In this document: piece by piece, positions 35,511-44,431 of the stretch
Numbering within the stretch: position 1 is the stretch's first letter
How the letters are laid out: each line of letters begins with the position of its first letter
Assembly: GCF_000378425.1 (NCBI RefSeq)
Contig: NZ_KB899834.1
Coordinates: 1-58,439, forward strand
From: Cohnella laeviribosi DSM 21336
Lineage (GTDB): Bacteria; Bacillota; Bacilli; Paenibacillales; Paenibacillaceae
Direction: 5' to 3'
Length of the DNA: 58,439 nucleotides
The notes under the pieces: model-generated
The model's input: the letters and a program-made list of their open reading frames with translations, nothing else
Database searches by the model: none
What the model was told of the DNA's origin: nothing
Translations under genes and position numbers: made by a program

Positions 35511-35536
35511 TGATCCGGCTATCGGTGGGGAGTGAA

Positions 35537-36943
35537 ATGACGCTCATGTTGAAAGGTCCTTCCTTTGCGGATGAGTTGAAGACGGCGCTGGTGGGGGATG
35601 GCTCGGCGACGTTTATTCTGTTGAACAATTTCGAGGTTGAAACCTTCTGGAAGGATCCCGGGACAGCGGGATTGCCGAGCATTCCGTTGGGGTCGTCATC
35701 CATCATCGTAAACAGAATGGAAGAGTTCGGAATCCTTCTCGTCGGACAGGACGATTTCGTGGTATTGAAAGCGCCGGTGGATGAAACATACCGCCGATAT
35801 CTCCGGCAAAACGGATTCAAAATCCCGAACATTGTGTACGTGGAGCGAAATGAGCCTCATCTGAACATCACGGAAAATGTATTGGCATGTCCGGCCACGT
35901 TGCGCCGATTGCGGGAAATCAGGCAGCAATATGACAATCTGTACCTGCTTTGTTTCGGCGTCTCCCGCCTGGAGGAAGAGCTGTCCCGATGTACTGGAAT
36001 CCCGCTGGCTCAACCTGGCGCAGATGTCTTTCAAAAGGTGAACAGCAAGATATACAGCCGCTCTGTCAATGAAGCGGCCGGCATCCGGCAGATTCCCGGC
36101 TGCAACTGCTCGACACTTGAAGAATTGCGCCTCGCATACGAGAAGTTGAGCGGGTGTCTCCTTGAGAATAAGCCGCTGATGCTGAAGGATGCGATGGGCG
36201 TGTCGGGAAAAGGCATCGTCAAAATCGACAGCCCGGACCGTTTTCTCCACTGCTACCGTCTGATCGAAAGAGATGTCAAACGAAAGGGCAACCGGATTCA
36301 GTTCGTGTTGGAACAGATGGTGGATAAAGCATATGACTTGAATTATCAGTTCCTGATTACGAGGACGGGTGAAGTACGGTTTCATTTTGTGAAAGAGTCC
36401 CTTACTGATCAGGGTGTCCATGCGGGGCATCTCATACCGTCGAGGTTGTCGGCGGATCAGATCGATGTGCTTCGGAGCGCGGCGGAGAAGATTGGACGAC
36501 AACTCTATCGCGACGGCTATTACGGTGTGGTCGGTATCGACGCCATTTTGGACTCGGACGGGACACTCTGGCCCAATCTGGAAATCAACGCCAGATTCAA
36601 TATGTCCACCTATCAAGCAACCATCCAACAGGAATGGATTGATGAGTCCAAGTCGGCATTGGCCAAACATTACACGTTGCGGCTGAAACATCCGATCGGC
36701 TTTGAGGCCATCCTGCGCGAGCTGGATGAGTTCATCTTCACGAAGGAGAAGGGGACGGGACTGCTGGTCAATAACTTTGCCACCGTGAACGCGGCTTGGA
36801 ACAAGCCCGGGGAACCTTTTGTCGGCAGGTTGTATTGCATCATCATTTCAGAGAAGTCGGCCTCCCTGGATGCGCTGGATGGCAAGATCCGGGAGAGATT
36901 GAGTCGGATGGAGTGCATCGCTCATGGTCAGGGTTCAGCATGA
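35537..36943 (+). CDS. ATP-grasp carboxylate-amine ligase (BtrJ/PGM1-like)
   Basis: 468 residues from ATG 35537 behind GGTGGGGAG; longer starts lack a ribosome site. After a pre-ATP-grasp N-terminal region of about 190 residues comes an ATP-grasp core: KPLMLKDAMGVSGKGIVKI (ATP-binding loop), QFVLEQMVDKAYDLNYQF, and GVVGIDAILDSDGTLWPNLEINARFN with the magnesium ligands Glu and Asn. A C-terminal PGM1-type domain of about 100 residues follows. Such enzymes join amino acids to peptides or to a carrier-protein thiol through an acyl phosphate; BtrJ in butirosin loads glutamate on its carrier protein. Its adjacency to a decarboxylase and a carrier protein mirrors that pathway. Confidence 0.8.
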   Translation: MTLMLKGPSFADELKTALVGDGSATFILLNNFEVETFWKDPGTAGLPSIPLGSSSIIVNRMEEFGILLVGQDDFVVLKAPVDETYRRYLRQNGFKIPNIVYVERNEPHLNITENVLACPATLRRLREIRQQYDNLYLLCFGVSRLEEELSRCTGIPLAQPGADVFQKVNSKIYSRSVNEAAGIRQIPGCNCSTLEELRLAYEKLSGCLLENKPLMLKDAMGVSGKGIVKIDSPDRFLHCYRLIERDVKRKGNRIQFVLEQMVDKAYDLNYQFLITRTGEVRFHFVKESLTDQGVHAGHLIPSRLSADQIDVLRSAAEKIGRQLYRDGYYGVVGIDAILDSDGTLWPNLEINARFNMSTYQATIQQEWIDESKSALAKHYTLRLKHPIGFEAILRELDEFIFTKEKGTGLLVNNFATVNAAWNKPGEPFVGRLYCIIISEKSASLDALDGKIRERLSRMECIAHGQGSA

Positions 36944-38192
36944 AATCCAAGGAATCGGCATGAGTGAGATTGCCGCAAGGTATGGTACGCCATTCTACGT
37001 TTATGATGGCGAAAATATCAAACGTCACTATCAAAGACTGAGAAAATGTCTTCCCGAGTGTCTGGAGATTTTTTATTCCCTGAAGGCCAATCCCAATATT
37101 TCGATTTGCGCATTGCTGAAATCGTTGGGTGCGCGAGCGGAAGTATCGTCCCTGGCCGAGCTGATGTGCGCACTAAAGGCGGGAACGGATCCCCGCAATA
37201 TCATTTTCCTCGGTCCGGGCAAGAGAATGGAAGAATTGCAAGCTTGCCTGGAGCATCGGATCTATGCCGTTGTGGCGGAATCATTGCAGGAACTGGAGTT
37301 GTTGGACAAGATTTGTGCCGAACGGAAATCAGGCATGCGGGTCGCGATCCGGATCAATCCTTCATTCGAGGTGAAGGGCGCCAGGCTGATGATGGGGGGG
37401 AGACCCCGTCAATTCGGCATCGACCAGGATCAGCTTGAGCAAGCGAGCGCTTTTTTGGCTTCATTGAAAAACATTTCGATCATCGGGTTTCACACTTATA
37501 TGGGGACCAGAATTCTGGATGAAGAGGAAGTCGCGCACAACACCCTGAACATTCTGACCATGGCGGAAAACTTGGCGCGGCTGCTCAAGATTGAATTGGA
37601 AATGGTTGACATTGGCGGCGGGCTCGGTGTCCCATACTACGACGGGGAAACAAGCATTGATCCCGTGGCGCTGGGGGAACGGATTGCACCGCACATCCAG
37701 GCATTTCATGAAAGACATCCGGAAACCCGCATCATCATGGAACTCGGCAGGTACCTTGTGGCGGAGTCGGGGTTGTTCGTTGCGAGAGTGCTATATACCA
37801 AGGAGTCTTGCGGAGAACATTTCGTCATTACGGACGGCGGGACCAACTGCCACATGGCTGCCGTCGGAATCGGATCGTTCGTGAAAAGGAATTTTCCGAT
37901 TCGAAACCTGTCAAACACTGCCGGGAATGAGAAATTGACCTGCAATATCACGGGGCCTTTGTGCACGCCGAGCGATTTGCTGGCCAAGGCGGTAACGATT
38001 CCGAAAGCAGAGCCGGGCGACCTGATTGGAATCGAAAACTCCGGTGCGTACGGTCCCTCCGCATCCCCGGTCTTTTTCCTCAGTCATGGCTACCCGGCGG
38101 AGGTCATGGTGCTCAACGGGGAAGTTCATCTGATTCGTGAACGGGATACCTATTCCGGCATTCTGGATCGGATGCGCCTGATTCCATTGTAA
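36924..38192 (+). CDS. PLP-dependent decarboxylase, fold type III (DapDC/BtrK-like)
   Basis: 422 residues, overlapping the ATP-grasp gene by 20 bases. Alanine-racemase-fold decarboxylase: Lys54 in FYSLKANPN binds PLP; His190, the Gly-rich GGGLG (231-235) and Glu273 in ELGRY bind the cofactor; Cys347 in GPLCTPSD and Tyr376 in GAYGPSAS come from the partner subunit. The family includes lysine and ornithine decarboxylases and BtrK, which decarboxylates glutamyl-carrier protein. The substrate-helix residues cannot be assigned by eye. Position between an ATP-grasp ligase and a carrier protein suggests decarboxylation of a tethered amino acid. Confidence 0.85.
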   Translation: MVRVQHEIQGIGMSEIAARYGTPFYVYDGENIKRHYQRLRKCLPECLEIFYSLKANPNISICALLKSLGARAEVSSLAELMCALKAGTDPRNIIFLGPGKRMEELQACLEHRIYAVVAESLQELELLDKICAERKSGMRVAIRINPSFEVKGARLMMGGRPRQFGIDQDQLEQASAFLASLKNISIIGFHTYMGTRILDEEEVAHNTLNILTMAENLARLLKIELEMVDIGGGLGVPYYDGETSIDPVALGERIAPHIQAFHERHPETRIIMELGRYLVAESGLFVARVLYTKESCGEHFVITDGGTNCHMAAVGIGSFVKRNFPIRNLSNTAGNEKLTCNITGPLCTPSDLLAKAVTIPKAEPGDLIGIENSGAYGPSASPVFFLSHGYPAEVMVLNGEVHLIRERDTYSGILDRMRLIPL

Positions 38193-38245
38193 GCGGTCAG
38201 ATTGAATCGTCCAATAACCATTATCGGAAAGAGGTTGATTGGCTC

Positions 38246-38506
38246 ATGGACAAAATGGTACAAGCCATCATTGATTCCATCCGGGAAATATCCAAAGGAA
38301 ATGCCGCGAAAGAAATCACCCAAGATTCCAGGCTTTTCGAAGACCTGAACATGGATTCCGTAACGATTATTGAACTGCTCGTCTCGTTGGAACTCAAGAT
38401 CGACTGTTTTGAAGCGCGCCCCGAGGATATGGTTCCCGAAAATTTCGAGACTGTCGGAAAACTTGCGGAATATATCAGAACCAGTCTGGGTGTTGCGAAT
38501 CCATGA
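38246..38506 (+). CDS. Acyl carrier protein 1
   Basis: 86-residue four-helix carrier protein. The phosphopantetheine site is Ser38 in FEDLNMDSVTIIELL. Helix boundaries and acidity are normal. The ribosome site GAAAGAGG lies before the ATG. It follows the ATP-grasp/decarboxylase pair and overlaps the next gene by four bases, so it is probably the platform for those enzymes. Confidence 0.88.
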   Translation: MDKMVQAIIDSIREISKGNAAKEITQDSRLFEDLNMDSVTIIELLVSLELKIDCFEARPEDMVPENFETVGKLAEYIRTSLGVANP

Positions 38507-39396
38507 CGGTGGGTGCCGGGCTTGCCATTGTGGATTCGGCCTGTGAAATTTTCCGGGACACAAAACCATACAAACAAAATCCGATTTTGCTCTCGCTGCT
38601 TAACAGCTTGCTTCGACCCTATCATTGCACGGTTGCGGAGGAGAGGCTTGTCGCAGGAAGCAATCTGGATTACGCGACAATGGCGGTTCATTTGATGGAC
38701 CGGCTGCAAGCCAGAGGATCATTGGAAGGCACGGACCTGGTGGTGCTGGCGCAATATTTGCCGAATCTCCATCCTCTCCGAATCACGACCTCCCACCTGA
38801 TGCACAAATATGGCTTGCGGGGAACGGCATTTGCCTTGTCAGAACGCGAGGACGCCATCGCTTACGTGGCCCTGAAGGTGATCAGGCAATATCTCCGGTC
38901 CCGGCAGTATCGGAGAGCAGTGCTTCTGGTCATGGACCAGAATACCATTCCCTATGATTCGCCGGATTTTGCAAGCATAAAACCCGAAAACTGCGGCGTG
39001 GCCCTGGTGTTGGAACTGTCTTCCGGCGATGGCCAAAAGCGTTTTCTGGAGAATTCGACGGAATCGCTTGCGGAAAGGGATTTGGGGACAACGCTGAATG
39101 ATCGCCTGGAAGATATCATCCGTCGACACGGATTGGCAAGAGATCGTCTTTCCGTTATTGCGAATGCTCGATGGTACAACCGTTGGGAGAACCGGAACGG
39201 TTATGACTGCAGAATCCTCGTGACCAATGAGGAGTATCTGTCCGCTTCTCCGTTCATCACCTATTTCACGGGGAAATGCGGGGATGACAACATCATCTTC
39301 TTTCATTTGGACACGGATTTCAAATTGCATAAAGCCGTACTGATGTCAGGAAAGCGAAGTGAGATGGTGAATGATCACGGCCGAAGCATGCATTGA
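38503..39396 (+). CDS. Degenerate ketosynthase/thiolase-fold protein
   Basis: 297 residues. The alternation of strands and helices (LEGTDLVVLAQYLPNLHP, SREYRRAVLL-like AVLLVMDQNTIP, ENCGVALVLELSSGD) recalls KAS III/thiolase proteins. However, the active-site Cys position (near GTAFALSERED) carries Ser, and the C-terminal Asn/His motifs are not recognisable. It may be a non-catalytic partner of the KAS III at 34551, like chain-length factors, or an acyltransferase using Ser. Coupled by overlap to the carrier protein before it and by 26 bases to the gene after it. Confidence 0.6.
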   Translation: MTVGAGLAIVDSACEIFRDTKPYKQNPILLSLLNSLLRPYHCTVAEERLVAGSNLDYATMAVHLMDRLQARGSLEGTDLVVLAQYLPNLHPLRITTSHLMHKYGLRGTAFALSEREDAIAYVALKVIRQYLRSRQYRRAVLLVMDQNTIPYDSPDFASIKPENCGVALVLELSSGDGQKRFLENSTESLAERDLGTTLNDRLEDIIRRHGLARDRLSVIANARWYNRWENRNGYDCRILVTNEEYLSASPFITYFTGKCGDDNIIFFHLDTDFKLHKAVLMSGKRSEMVNDHGRSMH

Positions 39397-40030
39397 GGCT
39401 GTCAAACTCAACGGTATTGCAGGCGGATTTGAAATCATGGCGGATATGGCTGCCGAACCGACGGTCATCTCCAACCGCGGGTATCTGCTGGCTGCCGAGT
39501 CCATGGTTAACCTGACGAATCTCAGAGTCTATGCGGACGGGAACCGTTATGCCTGGAGCGACTGCATCGCGGAAAACGTTCATGACCCGATACTGGAACG
39601 AAACGGAATCCGGGTTTTCAAGATTTTGGAATTGCCCGAAACCTCCAATCCTTGCGATGAGCTGCGGCTATTCATCGACAGATGGGTCCTGGGATGTCGG
39701 TTGGGCATCGCGTTCAGAATGTTGGAACGTCTGATGAGCCATCTTTCCAACCGCGTTTCATTCGGCCAGAAGACGCACCAACACCAGATGATCAAGCAAG
39801 CGGTATCCGAGTTTCTGGTCATCTTCACATCGCTGCGCACACAACTGGACATGCCGACATTGACTTCGGTTGACCGGAAGTACATGCACGAAGAACTGGA
39901 TCTTGGAATGAAGACAATCACCAGACTCATGGGCGGCCATGGATTTCTGAGCGGCGGGATCCACGATGACGGCTACATATCAGATTTCATCAAGATTTTG
40001 TATCGAATGGAGCACGATCAAGATGGATGA
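39371..40030 (+). CDS. Acyl-CoA dehydrogenase C-terminal-domain-like protein (half-size)
   Basis: 219 residues. The sequence from about residue 105 (LGCRLGIAFRMLERLMSHL, RVSFGQKTHQHQMIKQAVSE) corresponds to the helical C-terminal domain of acyl-CoA dehydrogenases, with a flavin-contact-like RVSFGQ. The end KTITRLMGGHGFLSGG matches the family. The N-terminal helical and beta domains are missing or replaced by about 100 unrelated residues. It overlaps the next, full-length homologue by eight bases, so the two may form a hetero-oligomer. Confidence 0.72.
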   Translation: MITAEACIEAVKLNGIAGGFEIMADMAAEPTVISNRGYLLAAESMVNLTNLRVYADGNRYAWSDCIAENVHDPILERNGIRVFKILELPETSNPCDELRLFIDRWVLGCRLGIAFRMLERLMSHLSNRVSFGQKTHQHQMIKQAVSEFLVIFTSLRTQLDMPTLTSVDRKYMHEELDLGMKTITRLMGGHGFLSGGIHDDGYISDFIKILYRMEHDQDG

Positions 40031-41186
40031 ACATTTGCAGGAGCTGGAACGGCATTTTCGCGCTTATGCGCCTTATTACAGAAAAATCGGGCTGAAAATC
40101 GAACGGGATCCGGGATATGTCGAGCAATGCGCTGAATCGGAGCCTCTGCTGGTCGTCCAGCACATGTCGATCCCTGAAAGGTATTGCTCCGGCCGGGCAA
40201 TCAAAACAAAGACCGGTCGAAAGCTATGCGGTTTATCCAATCTGGAGCGGGTGATCGCGATTGAGCAATTGGCTTACGGTGATGCGGGCGTATTTCTGAC
40301 AGCGCCGGGGCCGTCGCTGTCCGGAGTCGTTCTGAACGAACTGGGCAGCGAGGAGCAAAAGGAGTCGTTTTTCTCTCGGTTCAATGACCGACCGATGTGG
40401 ACGTTCTTCGCTTTGACCGAACCGGAGCGGGGTTCGGATGCGACCATGATCCGGACACGATTGAAGGCTGCCGATGAGGACAAGCGCTTCTATTCATTGT
40501 CCGGGGAAAAGTATTTTATCGGCAATGTGCTGCGGGCCAGCTGCGGCGTTGTGTTTGCGAGAGTTGCCGAAGGAGCGCTGGGCATCGAAGCGGTACTGGT
40601 TGAGAAAAACGACCCGGTCCGTTTTCGCGCGCAGCCGCTCGAAACGTTTGGACTTCGCGCTTTGCAGGTAAGCCATCTGGTTTTTGACGGGATGCCGATT
40701 CCCGAAAGCCAACTGTTGGGACAGCATTTGTCGAAAGGCCAGCGGGGAATTCTGGCCGCGGTGAAAATGTTCAATCAGCGCAGAACGGGAGTGGCGGCCT
40801 GCGCGTTGGGAGTCGTAAAGGCAGTCATGGACCTTGTGTCGGATGAGAGAAAAACGTTCAACGAAAAGGACAAGGAAACCATCTCCAGGCTGGAATATCG
40901 TCTGAACAGCACGAGGCAAGTGATCAGAAAAGCAGCCGAAATTGCGGATCAAGATCCGCAGAATGGCTATTACGCTTCATTGTCAAAAGTTATGGCTGTC
41001 TCTTTGGTGGAAGATGTCACAACATTCGCTGTCCAAATGCTCGGGCCGTCCGCCTTTTTGGAAAATCCGTTTTTGAACAAATGCTACCGTGACGCGCGCG
41101 GCTTCGAGTATTTGGAAGGAACATCGAACATGCAGAAGCTGAACATTTTCCAACATTATATGACCGGAAAGGTTGCACTCGCTTGA
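40023..41186 (+). CDS. Acyl-CoA dehydrogenase-like flavoprotein
   Basis: 387 residues. Middle-domain features FFALTEPERGSDATMIRT and GEKYFIGN, the VSHLVFDG stretch, and the C-terminal FEYLEGTSNMQKLNIFQ with a Glu before GT in the position of the catalytic base. It is expected to desaturate an acyl or amino-acyl chain with FAD. Because the cluster contains free carrier proteins, the substrate is more likely carrier-protein bound than CoA bound, as in prolyl-carrier-protein oxidases. Carrier protein 2 starts just downstream. Confidence 0.85.
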   Translation: MDEHLQELERHFRAYAPYYRKIGLKIERDPGYVEQCAESEPLLVVQHMSIPERYCSGRAIKTKTGRKLCGLSNLERVIAIEQLAYGDAGVFLTAPGPSLSGVVLNELGSEEQKESFFSRFNDRPMWTFFALTEPERGSDATMIRTRLKAADEDKRFYSLSGEKYFIGNVLRASCGVVFARVAEGALGIEAVLVEKNDPVRFRAQPLETFGLRALQVSHLVFDGMPIPESQLLGQHLSKGQRGILAAVKMFNQRRTGVAACALGVVKAVMDLVSDERKTFNEKDKETISRLEYRLNSTRQVIRKAAEIADQDPQNGYYASLSKVMAVSLVEDVTTFAVQMLGPSAFLENPFLNKCYRDARGFEYLEGTSNMQKLNIFQHYMTGKVALA

Positions 41187-41211
41187 CGGCGCAAAACGGG
41201 AGGTAAATCCT

Positions 41212-41469
41212 TTGTCGTCCACAGAGGAACGCTTTCTGAACCTGTTGCAGGACATAAAACCGAACGCCAAAGCTTTGGGCAGAACCGCCAGGATGACGGA
41301 AATCGGCCTGGATTCGTTTGAATATTTGCGGCTGGTGGCCTCTGTAGAGCAAACGTTCGGTATCTACTTCACGGAGGAAGATCTCATGAACCAACAATTG
41401 CTCGAGACGATCCAGGACTTTCTTCAGTTGATCGAAAATAAGCAGGCCTGCTGCAATAACGGCGCGTAA
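41212..41469 (+). CDS. Acyl carrier protein 2
   Basis: 85 residues from TTG 41212, supported by CGGGAGGTAAATCC upstream. Phosphopantetheine site Ser35 in TEIGLDSFEYLRL. The C-terminus carries a CC pair (QACCNNG), unusual for a carrier protein. It lies between the dehydrogenase pair and a BtrH-like acyltransferase. Confidence 0.85.
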   Translation: MSSTEERFLNLLQDIKPNAKALGRTARMTEIGLDSFEYLRLVASVEQTFGIYFTEEDLMNQQLLETIQDFLQLIENKQACCNNGA

Positions 41470-41487
41470 AGCGGGGGATATGAACCA

Positions 41488-42450
41488 ATGATCTCGGGCA
41501 TTCATCCCGTTCATTATCCGTCCTACACATGCATCGAAGATATCATTGCGTGTGTCGCGAACTATTGGAAACGCGCCCATGTTCTGATGTTCTCGGAAGT
41601 ATGGAATTTTCGGTATGACCCGATGGAAGGAAAGCTTCTTCCCTTTGGCGACAGAATCCGTACGAACAAAGGGAATTACGGGGCCTATACCCGTTATCAC
41701 GGCTTGTCCATTGAGCATACGGGGGAAATGAAATACGGCAGTTTGATGCCTTTGATCAAGGACAACTTGGCCGACAACCGCCCTGTTGCCATCTATATCG
41801 ACTCCTACTGGTGCCCGTGGAATGAAGCGTATCAAAAACACCATTTTCCGCATTATTGCCTCATCATCGATCTTGACGATGAGAAGGAGATCGCGCGTTG
41901 TCTGGATCCGTATCTGACCGGCGACATACAAGAATTGCCGTACGGTCATATCATGCGGGGAACGGATCACGGCTACACTTTCCAGGCCGTCGATCTCCTG
42001 AACGAAGGACTTGACCGGCATGCGGTCGTTAGCCGAGCCGCCCGACGGATCCTGGAGCAGCCTCCGGGAAGAGAAAACGCCATCGACTCGATTCGGAGAT
42101 TTGCCCGTGACATCGGATCGGAACTGGATCTTTCATTCGAATCGCAAAGATATGAAACCGCGAGGATCGTTCCCTTGTTCAAGTTGCTGAGCTACGTCGG
42201 TTGGGCGAGGGTCAACTTTTCGGCCTTGCTTGACCACTTTGCACACGAATGCGAGGATCGGCAGTTTGAAACATGGGCAAAGCAATTCGCGGAAATCGGG
42301 AATTTGTGGCTGGTGGTCCAGAAAATGATGGTCAAAGAGTGCATTTACTCATCCCCGCGTTTTTCGCGCGAGTCAATACGGGACAGGCTGCTCGACATTG
42401 CGGATCGGGAAGAGGACATGGCGGATTCGATCCTTCGGAGGATGGCATGA
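41488..42450 (+). CDS. BtrH-like acyltransferase (papain-type fold)
   Basis: 320 residues with the butirosin-BtrH N-terminal domain pattern. An early cysteine lies in a helix (Cys15 in YTCIEDIIACVANYW, likely nucleophile), then LMFSEVWNFRYD, the YGSLMPLIKDNLADNRPVAIYID strand, and the HFPHYCLIIDLDDE segment with the catalytic His. BtrH moves an acyl group from a carrier protein to an amine of the aminoglycoside core. This protein likely off-loads the finished carrier-bound chain onto an acceptor, directly after carrier protein 2. The acceptor is unknown. The last 130 residues are helical and unassigned. Confidence 0.75.
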   Translation: MISGIHPVHYPSYTCIEDIIACVANYWKRAHVLMFSEVWNFRYDPMEGKLLPFGDRIRTNKGNYGAYTRYHGLSIEHTGEMKYGSLMPLIKDNLADNRPVAIYIDSYWCPWNEAYQKHHFPHYCLIIDLDDEKEIARCLDPYLTGDIQELPYGHIMRGTDHGYTFQAVDLLNEGLDRHAVVSRAARRILEQPPGRENAIDSIRRFARDIGSELDLSFESQRYETARIVPLFKLLSYVGWARVNFSALLDHFAHECEDRQFETWAKQFAEIGNLWLVVQKMMVKECIYSSPRFSRESIRDRLLDIADREEDMADSILRRMA

Positions 42451-43079
42451 CAAGGGCATTGATCGTCACGATCGGGGGCGGCCGCATCGCTGAAGGGGAG
42501 ACGCTTCATATCGAGCAAATCGCATTGCAATGGCTTGACAAGCGAATCCCCAAAGTTGTCTTGCTTCCTCCATACACACCCGAACAAGAGCAATACGGCA
42601 GGAAACTCGAAGAGTATTGGACCGGATTGGGAGCCAAGGTGCGACTGCTGATGTTGAGGGATTTGGCGGATGTGGACGCCCGCGTGGCCGATGCGTTGCA
42701 TGATGCGGATTACGTTTATTTCGGCGGTGGCAGTTTCGCCTGGTACGCGAATCTGTTGGCTCGCAGCAGGGTAAAGCCGCTTTTGCAGAAGGTTCTGGTC
42801 ATGAAACGGATCGTTCTGTCAGGCATCAGCGCCGGAGCGTTTTGGTTCAATCCCTCTTCAATTTCGCCGCATTACGGAATCGGTCTGTTGCCAGAAGGCA
42901 TCGGAGTTGCCGTTCACGCCCAGAATCCGGGAAGGATCGATCAACTTGGCGAATGGGCAAGCCTCTCGCCAACCCGTGTCGGTTATGGAATCTGTGACAA
43001 GGCCGCCATTCTGTTTCACTCGCAGAGTATTTGGAAGCAAATCGGTTCCATTATCAAAGTAAAGGGTGATGATGCATGA
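42447..43079 (+). CDS. Peptidase S51-like protein (dipeptidase E/cyanophycinase family)
   Basis: 210 residues, four-base overlap with the previous gene and CGGAGGATGG ribosome site. The fold markers are YVYFGGGSFAWYANLL, the nucleophile Ser128 in LSGISAGAFWF, and His157 at the position of the S51 catalytic His. Dipeptidase E members cleave after N-terminal Asp and cyanophycinases cut beta-Asp-Arg. In this cluster it could remove an aspartyl protecting group, the role played by the cyclotransferase BtrG in butirosin. That is inference. Confidence 0.78.
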   Translation: MTRALIVTIGGGRIAEGETLHIEQIALQWLDKRIPKVVLLPPYTPEQEQYGRKLEEYWTGLGAKVRLLMLRDLADVDARVADALHDADYVYFGGGSFAWYANLLARSRVKPLLQKVLVMKRIVLSGISAGAFWFNPSSISPHYGIGLLPEGIGVAVHAQNPGRIDQLGEWASLSPTRVGYGICDKAAILFHSQSIWKQIGSIIKVKGDDA

Positions 43080-44431
43080 TACCAACAATACCCAATAAGC
43101 TGCTGCACGCATACGAGAAATCCAACCCCCAAATTGTTGAACAGCTGGTCGAAACGATCCGGTACGTACATCAGAATTGTCCGTTCTACAAAAGATTGCT
43201 CACCAAGCGTCTGAGAAATCATGAGCTTAATGAAGGTTTTGTCCGGGAATTTTTTACGAAAATTCCTTTCTCGTCAAAGGAAGATGTCGTCCGAAACTAT
43301 CCTGACGGGTTTCTGGCCGTGCCGAGAAGCGAAGTGGTCGCTTATTTCGAATCCTCGGGAACGTCGGGGAATACGGTCGGCAGCACGAGAAGCGTTTCCT
43401 GCTTCACGCAGAAAGATCTGGAGCGTGATCTGAACCGAAGATATTCAAAGCATCTCGGACTTTCACGGGATGATATCGTGGCGGTTGCGCTTCCCTACGC
43501 CTTGACAAGCTCCGCCTACTGTTTCCATCGTGCGGCGCAAGAGTCGGGAGCCATGACAATCGGTCTTGATTCGGGCAGCGTATTGAGCAGCCATCAGAAG
43601 CACCTGGAAATCATCAAAGGGATTGGCGTGACCGTGTTGGTATGCTCGATGCCGCTCGTATACAGCACGATGGTGGAGGCTGCCAAGGAGTCCCTGGAAG
43701 AATGGTTCGGTTCGGTTCGGGCGGTTCAATTGTGCGGAGTATCCACGATGCGCAACGGAATGAGAAAGATATCCGAGAAATTCAAAGCGCAGGTATACAA
43801 TACCTACGGCTTGTCGGAGTTCGGCGCGACGACGCATACGTGCGAGTTCGGAAACATGCATGTTTACGACACGGATTTTTACATCGAGGTGATCGATCTG
43901 AGAACCGGCGATCTTGTTGAGGATGATCATCAAGGGGGAGAAATTGTCATCACGACGTTGACTCGGGAAGCTTCTCCGAAACTCAGGTACCGTACCGGCG
44001 ATTTCGGATTTCTCTCCACAGAGACCTGTCAATGCCAATCTTCATCTCCGATCCTGCGGGTCAAGGGGAGGTTGAAGGACGCCGTAAAGTTGGGCGAAAG
44101 GTTCTGGATGCCGATCGATTTTGAAGAAATCCTCATGGCGGATGAGAAAACAACCGGAATGTACAAGCTCGTCTACGAGCCCAAAGAGAACGGTGAAGGC
44201 GTCATGATCAAAGTGTCGGCCGATGTCCAGGACGTTCACGACCCGGAGTTGAAGGAGCGATTGCTCGCGCAATTTCATGAGCGGATATCAAAAGATATTG
44301 CGCTTGAGCTGAACAGGACGGGGATGACCCACGAAGAGTTTCTCGATCAGAGCAAATATTCTGCCATTCGGTCTATGAAAACGATATCGCTCGATGACAG
44401 GAGGCCGGAGGAATGGTTGGTCAGCTACTGA
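43076..44431 (+). CDS. PaaK-like adenylate-forming ligase A
   Basis: 451-residue phenylacetate-CoA-ligase-type enzyme. It starts with the family helix (VHQNCPFYKRLL). The phosphate-binding loop is FESSGTSGNTVGSTRS, then VYNTYGLSEFGATTH (adenine/aryl site), and KLRYRTGDFGFL with the hinge Asp. It should activate a carboxylic acid as AMP-ester and pass it to CoA or a carrier protein. It overlaps a second, divergent member of the same family by 19 bases. Confidence 0.87.
   Translation: MIPTIPNKLLHAYEKSNPQIVEQLVETIRYVHQNCPFYKRLLTKRLRNHELNEGFVREFFTKIPFSSKEDVVRNYPDGFLAVPRSEVVAYFESSGTSGNTVGSTRSVSCFTQKDLERDLNRRYSKHLGLSRDDIVAVALPYALTSSAYCFHRAAQESGAMTIGLDSGSVLSSHQKHLEIIKGIGVTVLVCSMPLVYSTMVEAAKESLEEWFGSVRAVQLCGVSTMRNGMRKISEKFKAQVYNTYGLSEFGATTHTCEFGNMHVYDTDFYIEVIDLRTGDLVEDDHQGGEIVITTLTREASPKLRYRTGDFGFLSTETCQCQSSSPILRVKGRLKDAVKLGERFWMPIDFEEILMADEKTTGMYKLVYEPKENGEGVMIKVSADVQDVHDPELKERLLAQFHERISKDIALELNRTGMTHEEFLDQSKYSAIRSMKTISLDDRRPEEWLVSY

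Noticed and set aside
33676..38192. Lysine biosynthesis operon
   Set aside because: DapA-like and LysA-like genes occur but no other lysine gene, and both are embedded among carrier-protein enzymes.
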